DNA of 12,643 nt from JASFRI01 sp050115015 (GTDB taxonomy: Bacteria > Acidobacteriota > Polarisedimenticolia > CBDVAL01): assembly GCA_050115015.1 (NCBI GenBank), contig JASFRI010000082.1, positions 1 to 12,643 on the forward strand. Direction: 5' to 3'. The notes beneath the pieces are model-generated. The model was not told the origin of the DNA and made no database searches. It was given only the letters and a program-made list of their open reading frames with translations. Below, one piece after another: positions 1 through 7,082 of the stretch (positions within the stretch are counted from its first letter, which is position 1; each line of letters starts with the position of its first letter). A program made the position numbers and the translations under genes.

Positions 1-1428
1 TTCGGCGGCGTTCGCTGGGAGACCCCCGGCGCACTGCCGGCCCTGTTCGGCGTCGGCTTCATCGTCGGCCTCGAGGTCAGCGCGATCCTGTTCGCGGGAG
101 CCCTGCTCGGCCACCTCTTCCTGGCGCCGCTGGCGCTGTTCCTGCAGCCGGAGCTCAGCGCCGGCGCGACCGGCGCGAGCGACTGGATGTCCATCGCCGG
201 GCAGGTCTACGGCAGCCAGGTCAAGCCCCTGGCGGTGGGCGCGATGATCGTGGCGGCGTTCTTCACCCTGTACAAGCTGCGCAACCAGCTGCTGTCCGGC
301 ATCCGCAAGGGATTCTCGGAGATCGGCGGCGGCGCCGCCGCGGGGAGCCGCAACCGGCTGGAGGTCGACCTGAACCTGAAGCGGGTCGGCCTGGGCATCC
401 TCGTCCTCTCGGTCGCCCTGTTCTTCCTCTACGAGGCCTTCACCCACAGCCACGGGGGCTCCCTCGTGCTCACCGTGGTCATGGTGATCCTCGGCTTCCT
501 GTTCGCGGCGGTGGCCGGCTATCTCGTCGGCCTGATCGGCAGCTCGAACAACCCCATCTCCGGCCTGACCCTGTCCACGCTCATCATCGCGGCACTGCTG
601 ATGCTCATGCTCGGCGTGACCGGGGCGTCCGGGATCGCCGGGGTCCTGGCGGTCTCCGGGGTGATCTGCTGCTCCTGCGGCGTCGCCGGGGACATGATGC
701 AGGACCTCAAGGTCGGCCACGTGCTGGGGGGCACGCCGTGGCGGATGGAGATCGCCGAGATCATCGCCGTGATCCCCGCCGCCATCGTGCTTCCCTTCGT
801 CCTGCTGGCCCTGGACCGCACCTACACCATCGGCTCGGAGGCGCTGGCGGCCCCCCAGGCGGGGCTGATGGCGCTGATGAGCCAGGGGATCGTGGGCGGC
901 GAGATGCCCTGGCCGCTGGTGATCGCGGGGGCCTTCCTGGCCCTCGGGCTGATCCTCATCAAGGCGCCGGCACCGATGCTGATCGCCGTGGGGATGTACC
1001 TGCCGTTCTACGCCACCGCCGGGATCTTCGTGGGCGGCCTGTTCCGGGCGGCGATGGACCGGTCCCTGGGGAAGGAGGCCGCCGGCGAGGAGCGCAAGAA
1101 GAAGGCGGAGAACACCGGGGTGCTGATCTCCAGCGGCCTCATCGCCGGGGGCGCCCTGACCGCGGTGGTGATCGCGTTCCTCGTGCTGGGGTTCAACGTG
1201 CTGGGCAGCCCCGCCACCGCGGACCCGGCCCTGGCGGCACAGAACGCCGTTCTGGGGCTGAAAGCCGACGAGGTGCCGACCTTCCTGGACCGGGTGCGCG
1301 GCATGTTCTTCGACGCCACCGTGCCCGAGGAGGCGCGCTTCTTCCCGAACGCGTGGCTCGGGCTGATCGCGTTCGGGTTCGTCTTCTACATGCTGGTCTG
1401 GGTGCCGCTGCGCGCCTCGCGGGAGTGA
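1..1428 (+). CDS. OPT-family oligopeptide/metal-chelate transporter, C-terminal part (5' end outside window)
   Basis: The reading frame is open from base 1, so the gene begins upstream; 475 residues are visible of a family usually 600-700 long. OPT/YSL proteins are polytopic inner-membrane carriers that import oligopeptides or metal-chelator complexes, probably with protons. Seen: many long hydrophobic helices separated by short loops, the family-typical stretch NPISGLTLSTLIIAALL, and then GDMMQDLKVGHVLGGTPWRM, a loop characteristic of prokaryotic OPT members. A charged loop (KEAAGEERKKKAE, near 1072-1110) precedes the last two hydrophobic segments, and the protein ends with a helix and a short RASRE tail. 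The ATG at 187 is an internal methionine, since homologous-looking membrane sequence precedes it. The TGA at 1426-1428 shares its last base with the ATG of the PqqD-like gene, which implies translational coupling. Substrate cannot be told from sequence. Family assignment is firm. Confidence 0.9.
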   Translation, partial: FGGVRWETPGALPALFGVGFIVGLEVSAILFAGALLGHLFLAPLALFLQPELSAGATGASDWMSIAGQVYGSQVKPLAVGAMIVAAFFTLYKLRNQLLSGIRKGFSEIGGGAAAGSRNRLEVDLNLKRVGLGILVLSVALFFLYEAFTHSHGGSLVLTVVMVILGFLFAAVAGYLVGLIGSSNNPISGLTLSTLIIAALLMLMLGVTGASGIAGVLAVSGVICCSCGVAGDMMQDLKVGHVLGGTPWRMEIAEIIAVIPAAIVLPFVLLALDRTYTIGSEALAAPQAGLMALMSQGIVGGEMPWPLVIAGAFLALGLILIKAPAPMLIAVGMYLPFYATAGIFVGGLFRAAMDRSLGKEAAGEERKKKAENTGVLISSGLIAGGALTAVVIAFLVLGFNVLGSPATADPALAAQNAVLGLKADEVPTFLDRVRGMFFDATVPEEARFFPNAWLGLIAFGFVFYMLVWVPLRASRE

Positions 1429-1772
1429 TGCTCTCCCCGGACCCGGGCGGCCGGCGCTACCGGGCGGTGGCGCGCTGGGAGCGGGACGGCGAGGACGTGG
1501 TGGTGTTGGTGCCCCGGGTCGCCCGGGGTCGTCTGGCCGGACGGGTGGAACGCTGGCTGCGCCCCAGACCGCCGCGGCTGCGGCTCGACGCCATCGGCAC
1601 CTTCGTCTGGACCCGGCTGGACGGTCGCCGGACGGTGGCCGACATCGCGGCGGAGCTGCAGGAGGCGTTCGGGGCCCGGGTGGAGCCGGCCGGGGAGCGG
1701 CTGGAGGTGTTCCTGGGACAGCTGGAGCGCGGCCGCCTCATCCGGGGCGACCCGGCCCCCCGGGCTACATGA
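1428..1772 (+). CDS. PqqD-family protein (RRE-like small peptide-binding fold)
   Basis: A 114-residue protein. The C-terminal two thirds match the PqqD pattern: LRLDAIGTFVWTRLDGRRTV, then ADIAAELQEAFG and a leucine-rich last helix (VFLGQLERGRLI). PqqD and the related RiPP recognition elements are small winged-helix-like folds that bind a precursor peptide and present it to a radical-SAM or other modifying enzyme. The first ~45 residues are strand-rich with many Arg/Val (RWERDGEDVVVLVPR) and are not part of the core fold. The start is set by the TGATG overlap with the OPT transporter gene; the frame is open far upstream, but that part lies inside the transporter gene. No pqqA, pqqE or radical-SAM gene is visible, so a role in PQQ synthesis is unlikely on present evidence. 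The coupling suggests work with the transporter, possibly sensing or handling a peptide. It ends 8 bp into the convergent thioredoxin gene. Confidence 0.8.
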   Translation: MLSPDPGGRRYRAVARWERDGEDVVVLVPRVARGRLAGRVERWLRPRPPRLRLDAIGTFVWTRLDGRRTVADIAAELQEAFGARVEPAGERLEVFLGQLERGRLIRGDPAPRAT

Positions 1773-2211
1773 TGAGCAGTCCCATCAGGTCGACGCCGAA
1801 CTCCTCCTTCACCCAGTCGAAGGAGACGTCCCCCTCGGCGACCACGGTCCCCTCGGCGTCGACGATCGCCAGGTACGGCAGGTACTCGATGCCCTGGTTC
1901 ACCGCCGCGTCGGACTCCCAGCTGACGACGTCCACGGTCCGCAGCGCCACCTCCTCGGGCCGGGCATGGGCCAGCTCCTCGAGCTTGGGCTGGATGACCC
2001 GACAGGGGAAGCACCACTCGGCCTGGAAATCATAGATGGTGACCTTGCCCGGTGCCGCCTCGGCCTGCAGGTTGACCGCCTTCCCCGCCGGCAGCACCCG
2101 GATGTCGCCGGGGCCCTCGGCAACGGAGGCGTCCGGCGCGCCCCGATCGCAAGCGGCAAGTCCCACCGCCGCGGCGATCACGAGGACGATCATGGGAATG
2201 CGTTGCTTCAT
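1765..2211 (-). CDS. Thioredoxin-fold lipoprotein with WCFPC active site
   Basis: 148 residues from the ATG at 2211. Residues 1-21 form a lipoprotein signal: MKQR, a hydrophobic core, and lipobox GLAAC with Cys21 as the lipidation site. After a linker comes a thioredoxin fold: strand VTIYDFQAEW, active site WCFPC (Cys67/Cys70), strand ALRTVDV, and EYLPYLAIVD with the expected cis-proline (Pro112). The protein therefore sits on the periplasmic side of a membrane and probably transfers electrons or reduces disulfides. Residue +2 after the Cys is Asp, which retains lipoproteins in the inner membrane of enteric bacteria; whether that holds here is unknown. An in-frame ATG at 2277 exists, but it would bury the signal peptide and precede the predicted promoter, so 2211 is preferred; a purine-rich AAAGAGAG lies just upstream. 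The stop codon overlaps the convergent pqqD-like gene. The partner protein is not evident. Confidence 0.85.
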   Translation of the reverse strand: MKQRIPMIVLVIAAAVGLAACDRGAPDASVAEGPGDIRVLPAGKAVNLQAEAAPGKVTIYDFQAEWCFPCRVIQPKLEELAHARPEEVALRTVDVVSWESDAAVNQGIEYLPYLAIVDAEGTVVAEGDVSFDWVKEEFGVDLMGLLIM

Positions 2212-2224
2212 CGGTGCTCTCTTT

Positions 2225-2249
2225 CCGGGAGACGCTCCCGGGCCGGGAG
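2225..2249. repeat. Arm / anti-arm / arm repeat CCGGGAG-CTCCCGG-CCGGGAG in the thioredoxin leader
   Basis: CCGGGAG at 2225-2231, its reverse complement CTCCCGG at 2235-2241, and CCGGGAG again at 2243-2249. The central copy can pair with either neighbour (loops of 3 and 1 nt, of which only the first makes a plausible RNA hairpin). The set overlaps the -10 box and the expected transcription start of the thioredoxin gene, so it could be an operator or a leader hairpin. Function is inferred from position only. Confidence 0.4.
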
Positions 2250-2277
2250 TATAGGGATGCGCCGCCGCGTGGGTCAA
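2248..2277 (-). promoter_or_regulatory. Sigma70-type promoter of the thioredoxin lipoprotein gene
   Basis: Read on the minus strand, TTGACC (2277-2272, 5 of 6 to consensus) is followed after 18 bp by TATACT (2253-2248, 5 of 6). The start of transcription would fall near 2241, giving a leader of about 30 nt before the ATG at 2211. The region lies in the divergent gap with pyrF. This is the best promoter match in the window. Confidence 0.65.
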
Positions 2278-2303
2278 CCGGCCCGGTTTCGGGGGGAAGG
2301 GCG

Positions 2304-2996
2304 GTGAGCCGGGGACGCGAGCGTCTCATCGCCGCACTGGATACGTCGGACGTCCGGGTCGCGCTCCGCTGGGCCGAGCAGCTCCGCGACGAGGTCGGGC
2401 TGGTGAAGGTGGGGCTGGAGCTGTTCACGGTGGCCGGGCCGCCGGTCCTGCAGGAGCTGCATCGCCGCGGTCTGCGGGTGTTCCTCGACCTGAAGCTCCA
2501 CGACATCCCGAACACCGTGGCCCGGACGGTGCGGGTGCTGTCGGGCTACGGGGTGGACATGACCACACTGCACGCATCCGGCGGTCGCGCGATGATCGAG
2601 GCGGCGGCGGCAGCCCGGGGCGGGGGCGGCCTCCGGCTGCTGGCGGTGACGGTGCTCACGAGCCTGGACGCCTCGTCGCTGGCGGAGATCGGGATGGGGG
2701 ATCGGCCCGCCGAGCGGGTCGACGCCCTGGCGCGGATGGCGGCCGGTGCGGGGGCCGACGGGGTCGTCTGCTCCCCCCTGGAGGCCGCGGCGCTGCGGCG
2801 CTCGCTGCCCGGGGATTTCCTGCTGGTCACTCCGGGGGTCCGGCCGCCCGGGGCCGACGCCGGGGACCAGGCCCGGGTCGCGACGCCCCGCGAGGCGGTG
2901 GAGGCGGGCGCCAGCTACCTCGTGGTCGGCCGGCCGATCACCGGAGCCCCGGATCCCGCCGCCGCGGCGCGGGCCATCGTCGCGACCCTCCCCTGA
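2304..2996 (+). CDS. pyrF: Orotidine 5'-phosphate decarboxylase
   Basis: Cytosolic enzyme that decarboxylates orotidine 5'-phosphate to UMP, the last step of de novo pyrimidine synthesis. The protein is 230 residues, normal for the bacterial class I enzyme. Seen: first strand LIAALD (Asp13), VKVG (Lys35), the catalytic DLKLHDIPNT motif (Asp62, Lys64, Asp67), and the phosphate-binding end TPGVRPPG (176-183) followed by VVGRPIT (about 207-213). All catalytic residues are present. The start is a GTG at 2304: it places the first strand 7 residues in, as in the family, and has the purine-rich GGGGGGAAGG just upstream. An ATG at 2214 in frame would add 30 residues with no family counterpart. The gene diverges from the thioredoxin lipoprotein and converges on smc. 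No other pyr gene is in the window. Confidence 0.93.
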   Translation: MSRGRERLIAALDTSDVRVALRWAEQLRDEVGLVKVGLELFTVAGPPVLQELHRRGLRVFLDLKLHDIPNTVARTVRVLSGYGVDMTTLHASGGRAMIEAAAAARGGGGLRLLAVTVLTSLDASSLAEIGMGDRPAERVDALARMAAGAGADGVVCSPLEAAALRRSLPGDFLLVTPGVRPPGADAGDQARVATPREAVEAGASYLVVGRPITGAPDPAAAARAIVATLP

Positions 2997-3007
2997 GGAG
3001 CCGGGCA

Positions 3008-3048
3008 CCGGCGGGAGGAAGGACGCCCGCCGGGATGCCCCGGCGGGC
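3008..3048. terminator. Alternative hairpins between convergent pyrF and smc (probable bidirectional terminator)
   Basis: GCCCGCCGGG (3025-3034) and CCCGGCGGGC (3039-3048) form a perfect 10-bp stem with a four-base loop ATGC. The same central arm (CCCGCCGG, 3026-3033) can instead pair with CCGGCGGG at 3008-3015 across a 10-base loop, so two mutually exclusive hairpins are possible. A further short hairpin, GGCCC/GGGCC, lies at 3060-3074. No T tract follows on either strand, so this is not a classic intrinsic terminator. Position between two converging genes supports a 3'-end role for both. Confidence 0.5.
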
Positions 3049-3095
3049 ACCTCGGGGACGGCCCCGCGCGGGCCACGAGGTCCCGCTGCGGCCCG

Positions 3096-6000
3096 TCAGG
3101 GAGTGGGTCCGGGGGCGTGGCCCTCCCCGTTGCCCGGGGTCGGCTGCAGCACGACCTCCCGGGATCCGTCCTCCGCGGCGAGCCGGCCGTCGTCCTGGAA
3201 GCGCACCGACACCAGGGTCGAGACCCCCGGCTCCTGCATCGTGACGCCGTAGAGGACGTCGGCGCGCTCCATGGTGCGCTTGTTGTGGGTGATGACGACG
3301 AACTGGGTCTCGTCGGACATCTGCCGGAGCATCTCCGCGTACCGTCCTACGTTCGCCTCGTCCAGCGGGGCGTCCACCTCGTCGAGGACGCAGAACGGGC
3401 TCGGCCTGTACTGGAAGATCCCGAACAGCAGGGCGATCGCCGTGAGGGCCTTCTCGCCGCCGGACAGCAGGGCGATGCGCTGCAGCCGCTTCCCGGGAGG
3501 CTGCGCCGTGATCTCCACCCCGGACTCCATGGCGTCCTCGACGCCCTCCTCCAGGAGCAGATCGGCGCGCCCCCCGCCGAACAGCAGCCGGAACGTCTCC
3601 TGGAAGTTCGTCCGGATCTCCCCGAAGGCCGCCTGGAACCGCTCCCGCGATCGGCGGTTCATGCGCGCGATGGTGTCCTTCAGCGAGCGGACCGAGTCGC
3701 GAAGGTCCTGCTGCTGCCCGGTGAGGAACTCGTAGCGCCCCTCGAGCTCGGTGTACTCCTCCACCGCCATGACGTTGACGGGTCCGAGACGATCGATCTT
3801 TTCCCGGATTCCCTCCAGCGCCGTGCGCACCTCCTCCGGGGCGCGGTCCGCCTCCCCCTCCTCCAGGGCGGCGGCCGCCTCCTCCAGCGACTGATCGAGG
3901 TCGTTCCGACAGGACTGTTCCAGGAACTCGCGTTCCGACTCGCTGCGGGACAGGGCCACCTCGATCTTCATGCGCCGGGCCCGGACCTCCTCGAGGCTCG
4001 CCCCGAGGTCCCGCACCTGCACCGCCCGCTCCCGGGAGCGGTCCCGCAGCCCCTGCAGCGAGGCCGCCTCGGCGTCCAGCCGGTCCTTCTCCTGCGTCCG
4101 GCGTTCGACGTTGGCGCTCAGGCTGATCTCGGTGCGGCGCACCAGGTCCTCCAGGCCGGACCGGCGCTCCCGTCGCGCCGCGGCGTCCTGCCGCAGCTTT
4201 CGCGCCCGGGCCTCCAGCTCGCCCACCGTGCGATGGAGCGCCACCATCTCCGCGCCGGCCGCCTCCAGCCGCTCCCGGGCCACCTCGTGCCGCGACCGCA
4301 GGTCGGCCTGCTCCCGGGCGGCCACCTCCGCCTCCTCGCGGCCCCGCTCCACCGCCGCCGCCTCCTTTCGGATCGCGGCCTCCGCCGACCCCCGGGCCGA
4401 GTCCACGCCGGCCAGCGCCTCCCGGGCCCGGCCGGCCTCCTCGGCCGCGTCCCGCTCGTAGGCCCGCTCCCGCTCGGCCTCCTCGCTGGTCACCCCGTGC
4501 GCCCGGTGCAGGCGTTCATGGGCCTCGGCGAGGGCCTTGCGGCGCTCCCGCAGCTCCGCCAGGGAGAGCTCGAGCGCCGCGCGCTCCTCCGCCGCCCGCG
4601 TCGACTGCTCGCGGTGCCCGTCGATCCCCTCCCGGAGCGCTCGCGCCCGGACCGTGGTCTCGGCGATGATCCGCTCGGCCCGGGCCAGCGACTCCCGCGT
4701 CTCCGCCAGGCGGCGCCGCAGCGGCAGGATGCCCGTGGGGTTCGTCGACCGGCCGGCGGTGATCAGGCCTCCGGGGCGCACCACCTCTCCGGTGGCGGCC
4801 AGGAATGCGCGTCCCGGATGGCGGCTCGCCAGCTCCAGCGCCGCCGGAAGGTCCTCCACCACCACCGCACCGTCCGCCGCCGCCTGCACCGCCGCCGTGG
4901 CGTCCCCGGTCACCCCCAGCAGATCGGCCAGCCGGCCCCGCACCCGCGGGTCGGCGCGCAGGTCCTCCGGAAGCGGCACGGCGGGAGGCGTCCCCAGGCC
5001 AGGGACGAGGAAGGAGCCGCGCCCCCCGGCCGCCTCGGCGAGTCGCGCCACCGCCCCGCGGGCCGTGCCGGCGTCCGGCAGCACGACCGCCGGGAGCAGG
5101 TCCGCGAGGAAGATCTCCGCCGCCTCCTCCAGATCGCGGGCGGGCTGGACGAAGTCGGCGACGACACCCTGGTGGGCCTCGCCGGCGGCCCGGGCGGCTC
5201 GCCCCTGGGCCGAGCCCTCGCGATCGAGGGCCTCGAGCGCCTGCAGGCGCTCGGCCAGCGATCCGCGCTCCAGCCGGGCCGACTCGGCCTCCCGCTCGGT
5301 GATCTGCAGCTCCTCCTGGCCCACCGCGGCCTGGCGCCCCCAGTCCTCCCCGGCGCGGGCCAGCATCTCGGCACGGTGCGAGCCGTCGCGGATCGCCGCA
5401 TCGCGCTCGGCCAGCTCCAGCGCCAGGCGGTCGCGCTCCTGCCCCGCCTCCGCGGCATCGCGCTCGGCCTTCTCCGCCGCCGCCGCCGCCCGCCGGCCGT
5501 CCCCCTCCAGGCGCTCCAGCCGGTTGCGCAGCTCCGACGTCCGGTCGATCAGGTCGAACAGCGAGCGGCGCCGCGCCTCCAGGGACGCCTCCCGGCCGGC
5601 GATCGCCGCCCGGGCCTCCCGGATGCCGCGCTCCCCCGCATCCGCCAGCGTCGCCAGGCGGCGCAGCCTCTCCGCCAGCTCCAGCGCGGCGGCCTCGCGA
5701 CCCCGTCGCGTCTCCGCCATCTCCTCGAGGCGCTGGGCGATGCCGGCGGCCTCGGCCTCCGCCGCATCCGCGGCCGCGGTCAGCTCGACGGCCTGCTTGC
5801 GCGCCTCCTGGATGCCGCGCTCCTCCCGGTCGATCTGCAGGTCGAGGGCGTGGAGGGCCTCGCGCGCCTCGCCGAGGCGCCGGTCCGCCTCCTCCACCTC
5901 CGCTCGCAGGCGCTCGGCATCGGCGCCGGCCTCGGCCAGCCGCCCCGACACGCCGGTCTCCTCGTCCTGCACCGTGGCGCGGGCACGCCTTTGCTCCGCC

Positions 6001-6971
6001 AGCCGCCCTTCGAGCTCCCGGCTCCGGTGGAAGTAGGCGATGCGCTCCAGACGCCGCCGCTCCTCCATCATCCGCTTGTAGCGCCGCGCCTTGCCTGCCT
6101 GCCGCTTGATGCTGTTGATCTGCCGTCGGACCTCGCCGACGATGTCCTCGATCCGGAGCAGGTTCGCCTCGGTCGCCTCGAGCTTGAGAGTGGCCTCGCG
6201 TTTCTTGGCCTTGAAGCCCGCCACGCCCGCCGCCTCCTCGATCAGTAGCCGGCGGTCCCGGGGCTTGCTGGCGACGATCTGCTCGACCTTTCCCTGCTCG
6301 ATGATGCAGGAGGCGCCGCTGCCGACCGAGAGGCGCAGCAGCACGTCCCGGACGTCCCGTAGGCGGCAGCGGGCGCCGTCGATCAGGTACTCGCTCTGGC
6401 CGTCGCGGAACAGGCGGCGGGTGATCCGGATCGAATCCGGCCAGGCACCGTCGAGGATCGCCGGCCGGGCGCCGCGCGCGCCTCCGGCCGCCGCGGGCCC
6501 GTCGCCGTCCCGGGACGCCACGTTTCCCTCGCCGTTTCCCGGCACCGCAGCGCCGTCGCCGTTGGTGGGCGCCTCGCATCCCCCGGCGTCCCCCGACGCC
6601 TCGACGCCGCCACCGTTCCGCGGCACCCCGGCCGCGTCCCCGCCGGCGTCGAGCACGGCGGTGCCCGGATCAGGATCATGGAGGTGGGTCGGCGGCAGCG
6701 GCTCCCCGTCGCGGAGGAGGTGCAGGGAGACCTCGGCCATCCCCAGGGGCTTGCGGCGCTCGGAGCCGTTGAAGATGACGTCCTGCATCTTCTCGCCGCG
6801 CAGCGTGCGCACCCGCTGCTCCCCGAGCACCCAGTGGATCGCGTCGCTGATGTTGCTCTTGCCGCAGCCGTTCGGCCCCACCACCGCGGTCGTCCGCTCG
6901 GGGAGGACCACCTCCGTCCTCTCGTAGAATGACTTGAACCCGTGGATGACCATCTTCTGAAGGCGGTACAC
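3096..6971 (-). CDS. smc: Chromosome segregation protein SMC, with low-complexity insertion in the ATPase head
   Basis: Large cytosolic ATPase that organises and helps segregate the chromosome, normally with ScpA and ScpB (neither gene is in the window). Length 1291 residues against about 1180 usual. In order: N-terminal head beginning LQKMVIHGFKSF, Walker A GPNGCGKSN (32-40), CIIEQGKVEQI (222-232), coiled coil from about 255, hinge around 600-745 with RPGGLITAG, returning coiled coil, then C-terminal head with signature LLSGGEKALTAIALLFG (from 1168) and Walker B CVLDEVDAPLDE (Asp1197, Glu1198). All catalytic motifs are intact. The excess length comes mainly from an insertion of about 80 Gly/Asp/Asn/Ala-rich residues (about 92-175) between two conserved head strands; part of it is five 9-residue repeats. 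The GTG start at 6971 has AGGAG six bases upstream; the ATG at 6953 would remove the first strand. A short disordered tail (GHAPGPTP) ends the protein. Confidence 0.96.
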   Translation of the reverse strand: MYRLQKMVIHGFKSFYERTEVVLPERTTAVVGPNGCGKSNISDAIHWVLGEQRVRTLRGEKMQDVIFNGSERRKPLGMAEVSLHLLRDGEPLPPTHLHDPDPGTAVLDAGGDAAGVPRNGGGVEASGDAGGCEAPTNGDGAAVPGNGEGNVASRDGDGPAAAGGARGARPAILDGAWPDSIRITRRLFRDGQSEYLIDGARCRLRDVRDVLLRLSVGSGASCIIEQGKVEQIVASKPRDRRLLIEEAAGVAGFKAKKREATLKLEATEANLLRIEDIVGEVRRQINSIKRQAGKARRYKRMMEERRRLERIAYFHRSRELEGRLAEQRRARATVQDEETGVSGRLAEAGADAERLRAEVEEADRRLGEAREALHALDLQIDREERGIQEARKQAVELTAAADAAEAEAAGIAQRLEEMAETRRGREAAALELAERLRRLATLADAGERGIREARAAIAGREASLEARRRSLFDLIDRTSELRNRLERLEGDGRRAAAAAEKAERDAAEAGQERDRLALELAERDAAIRDGSHRAEMLARAGEDWGRQAAVGQEELQITEREAESARLERGSLAERLQALEALDREGSAQGRAARAAGEAHQGVVADFVQPARDLEEAAEIFLADLLPAVVLPDAGTARGAVARLAEAAGGRGSFLVPGLGTPPAVPLPEDLRADPRVRGRLADLLGVTGDATAAVQAAADGAVVVEDLPAALELASRHPGRAFLAATGEVVRPGGLITAGRSTNPTGILPLRRRLAETRESLARAERIIAETTVRARALREGIDGHREQSTRAAEERAALELSLAELRERRKALAEAHERLHRAHGVTSEEAERERAYERDAAEEAGRAREALAGVDSARGSAEAAIRKEAAAVERGREEAEVAAREQADLRSRHEVARERLEAAGAEMVALHRTVGELEARARKLRQDAAARRERRSGLEDLVRRTEISLSANVERRTQEKDRLDAEAASLQGLRDRSRERAVQVRDLGASLEEVRARRMKIEVALSRSESEREFLEQSCRNDLDQSLEEAAAALEEGEADRAPEEVRTALEGIREKIDRLGPVNVMAVEEYTELEGRYEFLTGQQQDLRDSVRSLKDTIARMNRRSRERFQAAFGEIRTNFQETFRLLFGGGRADLLLEEGVEDAMESGVEITAQPPGKRLQRIALLSGGEKALTAIALLFGIFQYRPSPFCVLDEVDAPLDEANVGRYAEMLRQMSDETQFVVITHNKRTMERADVLYGVTMQEPGVSTLVSVRFQDDGRLAAEDGSREVVLQPTPGNGEGHAPGPTP
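6483..6617 (-). repeat. Five degenerate 27-bp tandem repeats inside smc
   Basis: In the smc frame, residues 119-163 divide exactly into five 9-residue units: NGGGVEASG, DAGGCEAPT, NGDGAAVPG, NGEGNVASR and DGDGPAAAG. At DNA level the units start at 6617, 6590, 6563, 6536 and 6509 (minus strand). Three of them begin AAC-GGC, and Gly is constant at position 4. The period of 27 keeps the frame, so copy-number change would lengthen or shorten the head insertion without breaking the gene. Confidence 0.7.
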
Positions 6972-6977
6972 CGGGGT

Positions 6978-6982
6978 CTCCT
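6978..6982 (-). promoter_or_regulatory. Shine-Dalgarno site deciding the smc GTG start
   Basis: Minus strand reads AGGAG, six bases before the GTG at 6971. The next candidate start (ATG at 6953) has no comparable site and would cut into the first strand of the head. A GC-rich inverted repeat CCGCGCC/GGCGCGG (6986-7001) ends three bases upstream of the site and could limit ribosome access. Confidence 0.7.
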
Positions 6983-7022
6983 GTGCCGCGCCGGGGCGCG
7001 GGGCCTTTCGACTGGCGGTCTA

Positions 7023-7052
7023 GCCCCTCTCGAAGTTCCTTCGAGCCGGGGC
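7023..7052 (-). other. Interrupted inverted repeat in the smc leader
   Basis: CTCGAA (7029-7034) and TTCGAG (7040-7045) pair around the loop GTTCC, and an outer arm GCCCC (7023-7027) pairs with GGGGC (7048-7052) beyond a small internal loop. The 11 base pairs lie between the predicted smc promoter and the start codon. It may be a folded leader element; nothing shows a ligand or regulator. Confidence 0.4.
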
Positions 7053-7082
7053 CGCCGGGCGGCGGGCGCGAGGGGCCGCCTA

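Noticed and set aside
738..1427. Open frame extending the PqqD-like gene upstream
   Set aside because: It runs inside the OPT gene in another frame and has no membrane or PqqD features; the TGATG junction marks the real start.
2250..2255. TATAGG as a plus-strand -10 box for pyrF
   Set aside because: Only 4 of 6 match and no -35-like hexamer lies 15-19 bp upstream; the same bases read better as the minus-strand TATACT.
2212..2277. ATG at 2277 as thioredoxin start
   Set aside because: It would put 22 residues before a complete lipoprotein signal peptide and begin upstream of the predicted promoter's -10 box.
2214..2303. ATG at 2214 as pyrF start
   Set aside because: It adds 30 residues without counterpart in the family and lies over the thioredoxin leader; GTG 2304 has a purine-rich site and the normal distance to the first strand.
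2291..2314. G-rich run at the pyrF start as a second G-quadruplex
   Set aside because: Only three separate G tracts of three or more are present, short of the four needed.
3111..3140. GNGEG in the SMC C-terminal tail as a sixth copy of the head repeat
   Set aside because: Five residues of low-complexity sequence, with DNA that does not match the 27-bp unit; coincidence is the simpler view.
3117..6248. Very long open frame on the plus strand opposite smc
   Set aside because: It lies wholly antisense to smc, is extremely rich in Leu/Arg/Gln/Pro with no recognisable domain, and is what a codon-biased GC-rich gene leaves on the other strand.
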